A stretch of 64,000 nucleotides of DNA from NCBI GenBank assembly GCA_964441945.1, contig CAYTWB010000011.1, positions 4,033 through 68,032 on the forward strand. The letters run 5' to 3'. Origin of the DNA: JADGQM01 sp964441945 (GTDB lineage Bacteria; Desulfobacterota; Syntrophobacteria; Syntrophobacterales; Syntrophobacteraceae). The notes under the pieces are model-generated. The model made no database searches. It was not told where the DNA came from and saw nothing but the letters and a program-made list of their open reading frames with translations. Position numbers and translations under genes: made by a program. Shown here in pieces: positions 1-7,861 of the stretch (position 1 is the stretch's first letter; every line of letters begins with the position of its first letter).

Positions 1-1
1 G

Positions 2-109
2 CGTATTGCTCCCCCGTTCTTCATTTACGGGGAGGACCAGACCTATACGGAAGCGATGCGCCTGATGTACGGGGAAGATGAGGTGAAGAATGGGATCGGA
101 AACACATGA
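2..109 (+). CDS. C-terminal end of an unidentified protein (partial)
   Basis: An open frame enters from the left window edge and ends at TGA 107-109, giving the last 35 residues of a protein (ending EVKNGIGNT). It is followed 35 bases later by the SDR gene in the same direction, so the two may be co-transcribed. The tail is acidic and contains PPFFIYG, but I do not recognise a family from so short a piece. That it is coding is inferred from the open frame and from the downstream gene following with its own ribosome-binding site. Confidence 0.45.
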   Translation, partial: RIAPPFFIYGEDQTYTEAMRLMYGEDEVKNGIGNT

Positions 110-144
110 AGAAGCACGAAAACTACTAGTTACAGGAGATATCA

Positions 145-936
145 ATGGACCTGGGTTTGAAAGGAAAGATCGCTTTTGTTGCAGGGGGAAGCCAGGGGCT
201 GGGGAAAGCCGTGGCGATGGAACTGTGCCGTGAGGGGGCAAGGGTCGCTGTCTGTGCCCTTGATGATCCCGAGCTGCCCATGGCTGTTGAAGAGGTCCGC
301 CAGGCGACGGGTGGAGAGATTATCGGGGTCCCGGCCGACCTGAGCGATGCCGAGCAGGCGAAGGGTTTTATCCGCCGGGGGATCGACTATTTCGGTTCTG
401 TGGATATCCTCGTCAACAATGCAGGGGGACCGCCCGACAGGACTTTCCTCGAAGTGGACGATGATCAGTGGTATTTGGGGATCCGATTGAATCTCATGAG
501 CACTATCATTATGACAAGAGAAGTCGTTCCCATCCTGACCGAAAAGCGTTGGGGCCGGATCATCAACATGACATCCATATCGGTGAAGCAGCCTATCGAC
601 GGACTCATCCTTTCCAACACCGTGCGCGCCGGCGTAATCGGCTTTGCCAAGACACTCTCCAATGAGCTGGCCCCGTACAATGTAACCGTAAACAATGTCT
701 GCCCGGGCTATACGATGACCGAAAGGGTGCGTAAATTGTCGGTCGATGTCGCTCGGAAGAAGGGCTCAACGCCGGAAGCGGTCATCAAGAGCTGGGAGTC
801 GTTGATCCCCATGGGACGTCTGGGTACGCCTGAAGAATTCGGCGCTCTGGTGGCTTTTCTTGCTTCCGAACGCTCCGGCTTCATCACAGGCGCCTCCATC
901 CAAATCGATGGCGGATACTACAAGGGAATAATGTAG
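145..936 (+). CDS. SDR-family protein with altered catalytic residues
   Basis: A 263-residue short-chain dehydrogenase/reductase with a Rossmann fold. The cofactor loop GGSQGLG lies at residues 14-20, NNAG at 91-94, and Ser144 sits at the usual catalytic serine place. Its expected role is NAD(P)H-dependent oxidation or reduction of a hydroxy/keto substrate, possibly a 3-oxoacyl thioester since fabH follows. The YxxxK motif is not intact: the aligned stretch reads SNTVR, with Ser157 for Tyr and Arg161 for Lys. From memory, a subgroup of FabG-like proteins shares this SNxxR form, so it is probably not a random defect, but its chemistry is uncertain. The start ATG has a good AGGAGAT site. The stop overlaps the ribosome-binding site of the next gene, so translation is probably coupled. 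Confidence 0.85.
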   Translation: MDLGLKGKIAFVAGGSQGLGKAVAMELCREGARVAVCALDDPELPMAVEEVRQATGGEIIGVPADLSDAEQAKGFIRRGIDYFGSVDILVNNAGGPPDRTFLEVDDDQWYLGIRLNLMSTIIMTREVVPILTEKRWGRIINMTSISVKQPIDGLILSNTVRAGVIGFAKTLSNELAPYNVTVNNVCPGYTMTERVRKLSVDVARKKGSTPEAVIKSWESLIPMGRLGTPEEFGALVAFLASERSGFITGASIQIDGGYYKGIM

Positions 937-947
937 GAGCGTGGTCA

Positions 948-1952
948 GTGAAAATGCCAGTTAGACATGCTTTCATCCGGTCGGTCGGTCGCTATCTTCC
1001 CGAACGGCGGCTCACCAATCAAGACCTGGAAACAATGGTGGATACCACCGATGAATGGATCCTCAGCAGGACCGGCATCCGAGAGCGGCGCATTCTGGAA
1101 CCCGGCCTGGGGAATTCCTATATGGCTATTCGTGCGGCATTGGAATGCCTGGAACGGGGCGGTACGGCCCCCGAGGAAGTAGATGCCATCGTTCTCGGGA
1201 CGGTGACCCCGGACATGTTCTACCCCGCTACGGCCTGCCTGGTACAGGAAGGAATCGGAGCTACGCGCGCCTGGGGTTTTGATCTCTCTGCAGGCTGTTC
1301 CGGTTTCATTTATTCTCTGACCACGGGCGTTCAGCTGATCGAATCCGGTCGACACGAAAAGGTCCTGGTGATCGGCAGTGATGTGATGAGCACCATTGTC
1401 GACTATGAAGATCGCAATACGTGTGTGCTCTTCGGCGATGCGGCGGGAGCGGTCCTTCTCGAACCCTGTCCGGAACCGGAACATGGTGTTCTGGATTTTA
1501 TCCACCGCGTGGACGGTTCCGGCGGCAAGCATCTGCATATGAAAGCCGGGGGAAGCCGGCGGCCGTCGAGTCTTGAGACCATTAAGAACAAGGAACACTA
1601 TGTCTATCAGGAAGGCAAACAGGTCTTTAAGTACGCGGTGACGGAAATGGCGAATGTGTCGGTTAAAATCTTGGAGAAAAACGGGCTGACCGGGGAGGAT
1701 GTGGCGTTCTTTTTGCCGCACCAGGCCAACCTGCGCATCATCGACGCCAGCGCCAACCGTATGAAAATCCATCCGAGCAAAGTGGTCAAGAATATCGACC
1801 GGTATGCCAACACCACGGCGGCAACCATACCCCTTTGCCTCTACGAAGTGGTGGCGGAGGAAAAACGCGTCAAAAAGGGGGACTACCTGGTGATGTCGGC
1901 TTTCGGCGCCGGTTTCACCTGGGGGAGCGTGCTCATCCGCTGGTGGGAGTAA
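948..1952 (+). CDS. fabH: 3-oxoacyl-ACP synthase III (KAS III)
   Basis: A 334-residue thiolase-fold ketosynthase of the usual FabH length. The triad is visible: Cys117 in SAGCSGF, His258 in PHQANLR and Asn288 in YANTTAA. FabH condenses an acyl-CoA primer with malonyl-ACP to start fatty-acid synthesis; relatives make other beta-keto compounds. GTG at 948 was chosen because AGGAG at 935-939 lies 8 bases before it; ATG at 954 would have a poor spacing. It begins 11 bases after the SDR stop, so the two form an operon. Because the partner SDR has an altered active site and no other fab genes are present, this may be a dedicated acyl pathway rather than the housekeeping copy. Confidence 0.88.
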   Translation: MKMPVRHAFIRSVGRYLPERRLTNQDLETMVDTTDEWILSRTGIRERRILEPGLGNSYMAIRAALECLERGGTAPEEVDAIVLGTVTPDMFYPATACLVQEGIGATRAWGFDLSAGCSGFIYSLTTGVQLIESGRHEKVLVIGSDVMSTIVDYEDRNTCVLFGDAAGAVLLEPCPEPEHGVLDFIHRVDGSGGKHLHMKAGGSRRPSSLETIKNKEHYVYQEGKQVFKYAVTEMANVSVKILEKNGLTGEDVAFFLPHQANLRIIDASANRMKIHPSKVVKNIDRYANTTAATIPLCLYEVVAEEKRVKKGDYLVMSAFGAGFTWGSVLIRWWE

Positions 1953-1985
1953 CCCTTCCCGCCGGCCCTCAGAAAAAGCCGGGTC

Positions 1986-2885
1986 TTAGAGCCCGGCCCT
2001 TTTCAGCAACTGGTCCCAGCGGTCATCCACTTCACGCTGGAAATCTGCAATCTGGTCAGCGGTCATCTTCCTGAAACGCCCCTGTAGCCGGATATATTCC
2101 TCTACCGGGCGTTTCCGGCCGCTCTGGGCCATATTGAACGTCTTGCCTGTCAGCCTCAATACCCCGTTTTCCACTTCATAAAGAAGGATAACTCCGGACT
2201 CGACCGCCAACCTCCCGACTTTTATGGTGTCTTTTGTTGGAAAGCCCCATCCCGCCGGGCAGGGTACGCTGAGATGGAAGAAACGGGTCCCCTTGATCTT
2301 CCTGGCCTTCGAGAACTTGTTGTAGATGTCCCCGGGATAGGATGAACATGCCGAGGCCAGGTAGGCCAGATGGTGGGCTTCCATAATCTGAAGGAAGTCC
2401 TTTTTCGGCTGCTCCTTGGGAACAACAGCGGTCGTTGTCGTCGTGGCCCCCGCGGGAGTGGCACTCGATCGCTGAACGCCGGTATTCATGTAGGCTTCGT
2501 TGTCATAGCAGACGTAGATGAAATCGGTTTCGCGTTCTGCAGCCCCGCTGAGGGCCTGTATCCCCATGTCGAACGTGCCGCCGTCCCCTGCCATCGCGAG
2601 GACGGTATAGTCATCCTGACCGGTGGCCTTCAGGCCCGCCGCCAGTCCGGATGCGGAAGCAGCAGTGCTCGCAAAGGTGTTGTTTACGGCATTGATGGCA
2701 ACGGGGGTCTTGGGGTAGATGCCGTGGAGAATAGTCAGACAGCACGCTGGATGGGTCATGATGGTTTTTGGCCCCAGGGCCTTGAGTATATATCGGTAGG
2801 CGATGGGTAGACCGCATCCGGCACAGGTGCGTGTTCCGGGTTGGATATACTCTTGTTCGGGCAAGTCCAGAATCGCAGTAGTCAT
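1986..2885 (-). CDS. porB: 2-oxoacid:ferredoxin oxidoreductase, beta (TPP) subunit
   Basis: The thiamine-diphosphate subunit of a pyruvate- or other 2-oxoacid:ferredoxin oxidoreductase, about 299 residues. It has the TPP/Mg motif GDGGTFDMG and four cysteines (21, 24, 49 and 209 counted from ATG 2885) placed as the [4Fe-4S] ligands of PorB proteins. The enzyme decarboxylates a 2-oxoacid with CoA and passes electrons to ferredoxin in the cytoplasm. An upstream GTG at 2897 is possible, but its only purine-rich stretch touches the start, so ATG 2885 is preferred with modest certainty. It follows porA after about 32 bases. No gamma or delta subunit gene is in the window, so these may be encoded elsewhere. 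Substrate is not shown by sequence. Confidence 0.88.
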   Translation of the reverse strand: MTTAILDLPEQEYIQPGTRTCAGCGLPIAYRYILKALGPKTIMTHPACCLTILHGIYPKTPVAINAVNNTFASTAASASGLAAGLKATGQDDYTVLAMAGDGGTFDMGIQALSGAAERETDFIYVCYDNEAYMNTGVQRSSATPAGATTTTTAVVPKEQPKKDFLQIMEAHHLAYLASACSSYPGDIYNKFSKARKIKGTRFFHLSVPCPAGWGFPTKDTIKVGRLAVESGVILLYEVENGVLRLTGKTFNMAQSGRKRPVEEYIRLQGRFRKMTADQIADFQREVDDRWDQLLKRAGL

Positions 2886-2917
2886 GGTTCCCTGCACTTC
2901 CTTTTGTGGTGGTCAAT

Positions 2918-4126
2918 TCATACTCCGGAGCCGATCCAGTGCGGACATCCCTGGGGCTGTCCGTTTTCGAAGCCCTGCATGGTTGCCCTGGCGGCTTCCA
3001 GAAGGTCTGAGGGCTTGACGTCTTTTCCGCCCAGGCCAAGGATGAAGTTGTATACCAGCGGCCGATTGCTGTTGTGGCTAAAGAGCGCCGCTTTCAGTTC
3101 ACTGGCCAGGGCCCCTTCATAGCCATAGCTGATGGCCTTTTCGAGAACGATCAGCCCTTCAGCGCCCGCAACGGCCTCGGCCAGGGCCTGGGCAGGAAAG
3201 GGACGGAACATCCGAACTCCGACCACCCCTATCTCAATCCCCTGATCTCGAAGAATGTCCGTTGCCTGACTGGCTTCGCTGGCCAGCGAACCCATGGTGA
3301 CAAAGAGGAACCTGGCATTTTCGGGACCGTATCGGTAGAGTGGGGCTTCATAGGACCTGCCGAATGCTTCCCCAAAATCCCTTCCAACAGAGGCGATCAG
3401 GGGAGGAGCCGCCTCAAGTGTTTCCTGCAGCCGCCTTCGGAACCCCATGTAACTGGGACAAAGAGTGCCGTCAGGGCCGGGCAGCGAGTCGGTCATCACG
3501 ACCGGATTGATGTTGATGGGTGCTTCAGGACTGATTTGATACGGCAGGCGGTACGGGGGAAGGAAAGCATCCACCTCTTCCTGCGACGGCACGGTTACGG
3601 GCATCATGGTGTGGGAAAGCCTGAAGCCGTCAAAGCAGACCATAATCGGAGCCATCACCTGTTCGGCGACGCGGTATGCCAGGATGATATAGTCGAGGAT
3701 TTCCTGATTGGTCATGCAGTAGAATTGCAGCCATCCGGTATCGCGTTGCGAGATGGTATCCTGCATATCGTTGAGAATGGTCCAGGGGGCCCCCAGACCC
3801 CGATTGGCCACCGGCATGACAATGGGCAGCCGAGCCCCGGCCGCCCAATGGAGCTGTTCGTGCATATAGGCAAGGCCGTTTGCCGCAGTCGCCGTAAAGA
3901 CTCTTGCGCCCACCAGAGAAGCTGAAATGCAAACGCCCATGGCAGAATGTTCACTCTCAACCCGAACGAATTCCGCCGGCAATTCTCCCCGTTCCACATA
4001 TTCCGATAGAAGTTCCGGTATTCTTGACTGGGGGGTGATGGGATAAGCAGCAATGACCTGAACGCGGCAGAGCTTTGCTGCCTGTGCGGCTGTCTGATTT
4101 CCGGTAAGAATATGTGTTTCTCCCAC
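2918..4126 (-). CDS. porA: 2-oxoacid:ferredoxin oxidoreductase, alpha subunit
   Basis: The alpha subunit (pyrimidine-binding and transketolase C-terminal-like domains) that pairs with the TPP subunit encoded just downstream. The N-terminal hallmark LTGNQTAAQAAKL followed by AAYPITPQS is characteristic of PorA/VorA proteins. The stretch RVESEHSAMG is the conserved helix that contacts TPP across the interface. GTG 4126 is preferred because AAAGGA lies about 10 bases upstream and it puts LTGN close to the N terminus as in the family; ATG 4177 with AGGA 7 bases upstream would add a basic 17-residue leader and cannot be excluded. Together with porB it is transcribed towards fabH, so the two operons converge. 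Confidence 0.87.
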   Translation of the reverse strand: MGETHILTGNQTAAQAAKLCRVQVIAAYPITPQSRIPELLSEYVERGELPAEFVRVESEHSAMGVCISASLVGARVFTATAANGLAYMHEQLHWAAGARLPIVMPVANRGLGAPWTILNDMQDTISQRDTGWLQFYCMTNQEILDYIILAYRVAEQVMAPIMVCFDGFRLSHTMMPVTVPSQEEVDAFLPPYRLPYQISPEAPININPVVMTDSLPGPDGTLCPSYMGFRRRLQETLEAAPPLIASVGRDFGEAFGRSYEAPLYRYGPENARFLFVTMGSLASEASQATDILRDQGIEIGVVGVRMFRPFPAQALAEAVAGAEGLIVLEKAISYGYEGALASELKAALFSHNSNRPLVYNFILGLGGKDVKPSDLLEAARATMQGFENGQPQGCPHWIGSGV

Positions 4127-4379
4127 GATTGCGCGTTCCTTTCTCGGAAGCCTTGCCTTTCCCGGCAATGCAAGCATTCCCGGGTCCTATTGATTGGCGC
4201 GGTGCGATGCCACGAGACTGCGAATTGGCGGCTGCAACCATCTCAGAGCAAGTATCCATAACGACCCGGAGGAAAGAAGTCAAATAAAATAAGGAAATCG
4301 ATGGTGCACGAAATGGCCCGGATGTGCTATGAGCCGTAATGAAGAGGGAAAAGAGAAGGAGGAAAAGGGACCTGAAGGT

Positions 4380-4427
4380 GAGAGCAGGGCTTCGCCGTTC
4401 AGAAGATCTTCAGTAAAGCCTGCTCTC
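4380..4427 (-). terminator. Possible hairpin terminator after the PxxKW gene
   Basis: Arms GAGAGCAGGGCTT (4380-4392) and AAGCCTGCTCTC (4416-4427) are complementary with one bulged base and a loop of about 23 bases. It lies 16 bases beyond the stop of the PxxKW gene on the minus strand. No T-run follows, so it may be a weak or Rho-assisted terminator, or an mRNA-stabilising hairpin. Confidence 0.4.
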
Positions 4428-4443
4428 ACAAATCAGCCGGAAT

Positions 4444-4731
4444 CTACTTCCGTTTGGTACTCCGTTTGGATGCTTTGAGGGGATTGATTTTGACTTGCTG
4501 CTGGCTCTGTGACTCAGACTTTGAATGGGTGGCGAAGTTACACTGGCTTGTTTTCCATTTGATGGAAGGATTCGGGAAGCTGCTGCAGTACTTCCCCGAG
4601 GGCAGAACGATAATCTTCTGGCACCCTTCACACTGCTCCACGATGGGATGACAAGAGCCTCCACTAAAGCCGCAACCGCTCTTGGTCATGAACGCGCAAT
4701 CCGTCCCCGCCTTTATTGTGGTACAAATCAT
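4444..4731 (-). CDS. PxxKW family cysteine-rich protein
   Basis: A 95-residue protein with regularly spaced cysteines (CTT, DCAFM, GCGF, SCHPIVEQCEGC, YCSSFP, CNFATH) and the PSIKW motif naming the PxxKW family, known mainly from deltaproteobacteria. Its function is unknown; the cysteine pattern suggests metal or Fe-S binding. The frame is open further upstream, but ATG 4731 has a strong GGAGGT site 7 bases before it and begins with the conserved MICTTIKAG. The C-terminal tail is Ser/Gln/Lys-rich. It is transcribed divergently from pilB across a 193-base gap that holds a small dyad, TTCCCC-3-GGGGAA, at 4765-4779. Confidence 0.85.
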   Translation of the reverse strand: MICTTIKAGTDCAFMTKSGCGFSGGSCHPIVEQCEGCQKIIVLPSGKYCSSFPNPSIKWKTSQCNFATHSKSESQSQQQVKINPLKASKRSTKRK

Positions 4732-4924
4732 GACAACTACCTCCAACTTTGATAATATGCTAAGTTCCCCATGGGGGAATTCGGAGCGCATATTAACCAG
4801 GATTCTTGAGGAGTCAAGGGCATTTTTGCTTCTTTGGTCTGTATTCATCAAACAAAACCTGTAAGATTGCGTGGAATCGGCCAAGGCCAATCCATGGTCG
4901 GGCTCGAACGTTGAGAGGTGTCCT

Positions 4925-6622
4925 GTGGCGGTAAAAAAGATTGGGGAATTGCTGCTTCAGGAAGGACTGATCACAACGGAACAGCTCAACCGTGCTCTCG
5001 ACGATCAGCGGCAGAGCGGGGAGCGTCTTGGGGCGGTGTTGATCAGACTGGGGTATATCAGTGACGATGTCCTGATTGAATTCCTCTCCAGGCAGTTCAA
5101 TGTTCCGTCTGTGAATCCCGCCTCTCTGACCATTCAAAAAGATATCGCCGGTCTGATTCCCCCGGAAATCGCTCTCAAGTACCAGGCGGTTCCTTTCGGC
5201 CTGATCGGGCACACTCTGAATGTGGCCATGGCAGATCCCGGCAATCTGTTCGTCATCGATGATATCCGGTTTCTGACAAGAAAGAATGTTCAGGTCCATG
5301 TGGCTTCTGAGAACGCCATCAAGAAGCTCCTGGGCCATCAACAGGGCGGTGATGACAATATCGATGATGTGCTCGGTCTCTTGAGAGAAGAGGCGGATGT
5401 GGACGTGGTCGAGTCCACTGAAGAAATGGACATGGCTTTCCTGGAGGGTGCTGCCGAACAGGCCCCGGTAGTAAAACTGGTGAATCACATCCTTATGGAC
5501 GCCATTCGGAAACAGGCCAGCGATATTCACGTCGAGCCTTATGAAAAGACGATGCGGGTTCGGTTTCGCATCGATGGAGTGCTCCATGAAATCATGCGCC
5601 CTCCGCTCCAGTTGAAAAACGCCGTGGTCTCCCGTCTGAAGATTATGAGCCGCATGGACATCGCCGAACGCCGTCTTCCCCAGGACGGCCGCATCAAGCT
5701 CAAGGCCAGGGGAAGGGAAATGGAATTCCGGGTTTCCGTTCTGCCGACCCTCTTTGGGGAAAAGGTCGTGCTGAGACTGCTGGATAAAACCGGGTTGCAG
5801 CTGGATATGACCAGGTTGGGATTCGAGGAGGGCCAGTATCGTGCATTTCGGGAGGCCATCAATCTGCCTTACGGCATGGTGCTGGTGACCGGGCCGACAG
5901 GAAGCGGCAAGACCACTACGCTCTACAGTGCTCTCTCCGAGTTGAACCGGGTCAGCGACAATATTTCAACGGCGGAAGACCCGGTTGAATACAGTCTTGC
6001 CGGAATCAATCAGGTGCAAATCCATGATGCCATCGGACTGAACTTTGCGTCGGCCCTCCGGTCGTTCCTGCGGCAGGACCCGGATATCATCATGGTCGGT
6101 GAAATCAGGGATTTTGAAACGGCTGAGGTGGCCATCAAGGCAGCGCTGACCGGGCACCTGGTGCTGAGCACGCTTCATACGAACGATGCTCCAAGCACCA
6201 TTGTCCGGCTTCTCAATATGGGAGTGGAATCGTTTCTGGTCTCTTCAGCGGTCAACCTGGTGCTCGCGCAGAGGCTTGTCCGACGCGTCTGCACCGAATG
6301 CCGCGTCGTTGAAGCGGTACCTCCTGAGGCGCTCATAGACCTCGGGGTCCACGAAGGCGAAATCGGTTCCTTTGTCTGCTATGCGGGGAAGGGTTGCCCG
6401 GTGTGCAATGGGACCGGATATCGAGGGCGCGTGGCGTTGTATGAAGTCATGAACATGGATGAGAAGCTGAGGGAGATGGTTCTGATCGGGGCCTCTGCTG
6501 CCGAAATCAAGAAAGAAGCCATCAGTCAGGGGATGCTCACCCTTCGCAGAAGCGGGATCGGCAAATTGAAACAGGGAATGACCTCGATCAGCGAAGTCAT
6601 ACGCTGTTCTGCCAAAGACTAG
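4925..6622 (+). CDS. pilB: Type IV pilus assembly ATPase PilB (GspE family)
   Basis: A 565-residue secretion ATPase that powers pilus extension at the inner membrane. It has an MshEN/T2SSE_N domain in the first 140 residues, Walker A GPTGSGKT at 323-330, the Asp box TAEDPVEY, Walker B IIMVGEIRD at about 388-396, the His box LSTLHTNDA, and a zinc-binding four-cysteine module (Cys456, 459, 491, 494). GTG 4925 is chosen because AGAGG lies 6 bases upstream and the protein then begins with the family's usual KKIGELLL; an upstream GTG at 4871 lacks such support. pilC and pilS follow directly, which favours PilB over a type II secretion GspE. Confidence 0.9.
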   Translation: MAVKKIGELLLQEGLITTEQLNRALDDQRQSGERLGAVLIRLGYISDDVLIEFLSRQFNVPSVNPASLTIQKDIAGLIPPEIALKYQAVPFGLIGHTLNVAMADPGNLFVIDDIRFLTRKNVQVHVASENAIKKLLGHQQGGDDNIDDVLGLLREEADVDVVESTEEMDMAFLEGAAEQAPVVKLVNHILMDAIRKQASDIHVEPYEKTMRVRFRIDGVLHEIMRPPLQLKNAVVSRLKIMSRMDIAERRLPQDGRIKLKARGREMEFRVSVLPTLFGEKVVLRLLDKTGLQLDMTRLGFEEGQYRAFREAINLPYGMVLVTGPTGSGKTTTLYSALSELNRVSDNISTAEDPVEYSLAGINQVQIHDAIGLNFASALRSFLRQDPDIIMVGEIRDFETAEVAIKAALTGHLVLSTLHTNDAPSTIVRLLNMGVESFLVSSAVNLVLAQRLVRRVCTECRVVEAVPPEALIDLGVHEGEIGSFVCYAGKGCPVCNGTGYRGRVALYEVMNMDEKLREMVLIGASAAEIKKEAISQGMLTLRRSGIGKLKQGMTSISEVIRCSAKD

Positions 6623-6639
6623 ATAAGCGAGGAACAACT

Positions 6640-7857
6640 ATGCCCATTTATGTTTGGAAGGGAATGGACCGCAAGGGGAAGAGGCAGAGCGGTGAGCTGG
6701 AAGCCGACAATCCCGCTATTGGCCGTCAGCTCCTGGTCCGCAAGGGTATCAATGTGACCGCATTCAAGCCAAAGCCTAAGGACCTGATGGAATATCTCCC
6801 TTTTCTCGAAAACAGGGTCAAGGAGAGAGACCTGGTGATTTTTGTTCGGCAGTTTTCCACCATGATCGATGCCGGTCTGCCGCTTGTCCAGTGCCTGGAT
6901 ATCCTTCAGCAGCAGCAGGAATCGAGGGCCCTGAAAAGAATTCTCAAGGAGGTGAAAAAGGACATCGAAGAGGGCTCCAGCTTCTCCGACGCAATCAGGA
7001 AGCATCCCAAGGCTTTTGACAATCTTTTCGTGAACCTGGTTGCTGCGGGGGAAATGGGAGGCATCCTCGATGTCATCCTCAACCGCCTGGCTGAATACAT
7101 CGAGAAACTGGCAAAACTGAAGAAAAAGGTAAAAGGAGCGCTCACCTATCCCGGCATCGTTGTTTTCATTGCCGTGGCGGTCATGGCGGTGATCCTCATC
7201 TACGTCATTCCCGTCTTCGCCAAGCTTTTTGTGGATGCGGGGGTTGCCCTGCCACCGTTGACGCGCTTTGTCATGTCATTGAGCGATTACGCCGTTCGCT
7301 ATTTTATCTGGTGTATTGTAGGGGTCGTTCTGCTGGTCCTTCTCGTCAGCCGGATTCGCAAGAATCCTAAAGGCAGAATGGCAACGGATCGGCTCCTGCT
7401 CAAGGCCCCTGTCTTCGGAATGCTCCTTCGCAAGGTTGCCGTGGCCCGCTTCACTCGAACCTTGAGCACCATGCTGGCAAGCGGGGTCCCCATTCTCGAA
7501 GCGATGGATATTGTCGCGAACTCTGCCGGCAACGCGGTGATTGAGCAGGCGATCCGCGAGGCCAGGGCTGCCATTGCCGAAGGTCGTCCCGTGGCGGACC
7601 CGCTGCAGGAAACGAAGGTATTCCCCTCTATGGTAACGCAAATGATAGCGGTCGGCGAAGCCACCGGAGCGCTCGATACGATGCTCGGAAAGATCGCGGA
7701 CTTCTATGACGAAGAGGTCGACATAACCGTGGAAGCACTGACATCGCTCCTTGAACCGCTTCTGCTGGTTTTCCTGGGAGTCACCATCGGCGGATTGCTG
7801 GTTGCCATGTATTTGCCGATTTTCCAGATAGCCGATGTTGTGTCCAGAGGCGTATGA
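6640..7857 (+). CDS. pilC: Type IV pilus inner-membrane platform protein PilC
   Basis: A 405-residue GspF/PilC-family protein, the usual length. Two T2SSF repeats are separated by membrane segments: one near residues 170-195, one near 220-240 and one at the C terminus (about 370-400). The motif AAGEMGGILDVIL in the first repeat is matched by VGEATGALDTML in the second. PilC couples PilB ATP hydrolysis to pilin assembly. GAGGA lies about 6 bases before ATG 6640, only 17 bases after pilB, so the genes form an operon. No pilT retraction ATPase lies here, whereas in many relatives it sits between pilB and pilC. Confidence 0.92.
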   Translation: MPIYVWKGMDRKGKRQSGELEADNPAIGRQLLVRKGINVTAFKPKPKDLMEYLPFLENRVKERDLVIFVRQFSTMIDAGLPLVQCLDILQQQQESRALKRILKEVKKDIEEGSSFSDAIRKHPKAFDNLFVNLVAAGEMGGILDVILNRLAEYIEKLAKLKKKVKGALTYPGIVVFIAVAVMAVILIYVIPVFAKLFVDAGVALPPLTRFVMSLSDYAVRYFIWCIVGVVLLVLLVSRIRKNPKGRMATDRLLLKAPVFGMLLRKVAVARFTRTLSTMLASGVPILEAMDIVANSAGNAVIEQAIREARAAIAEGRPVADPLQETKVFPSMVTQMIAVGEATGALDTMLGKIADFYDEEVDITVEALTSLLEPLLLVFLGVTIGGLLVAMYLPIFQIADVVSRGV

Positions 7858-7861
7858 GAGC

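Noticed and set aside
4790..4840. Sigma54 promoter before pilB around GGGCATTTTTGC
   Set aside because: The GG and GC are only 7-8 bases apart, not the required 10.
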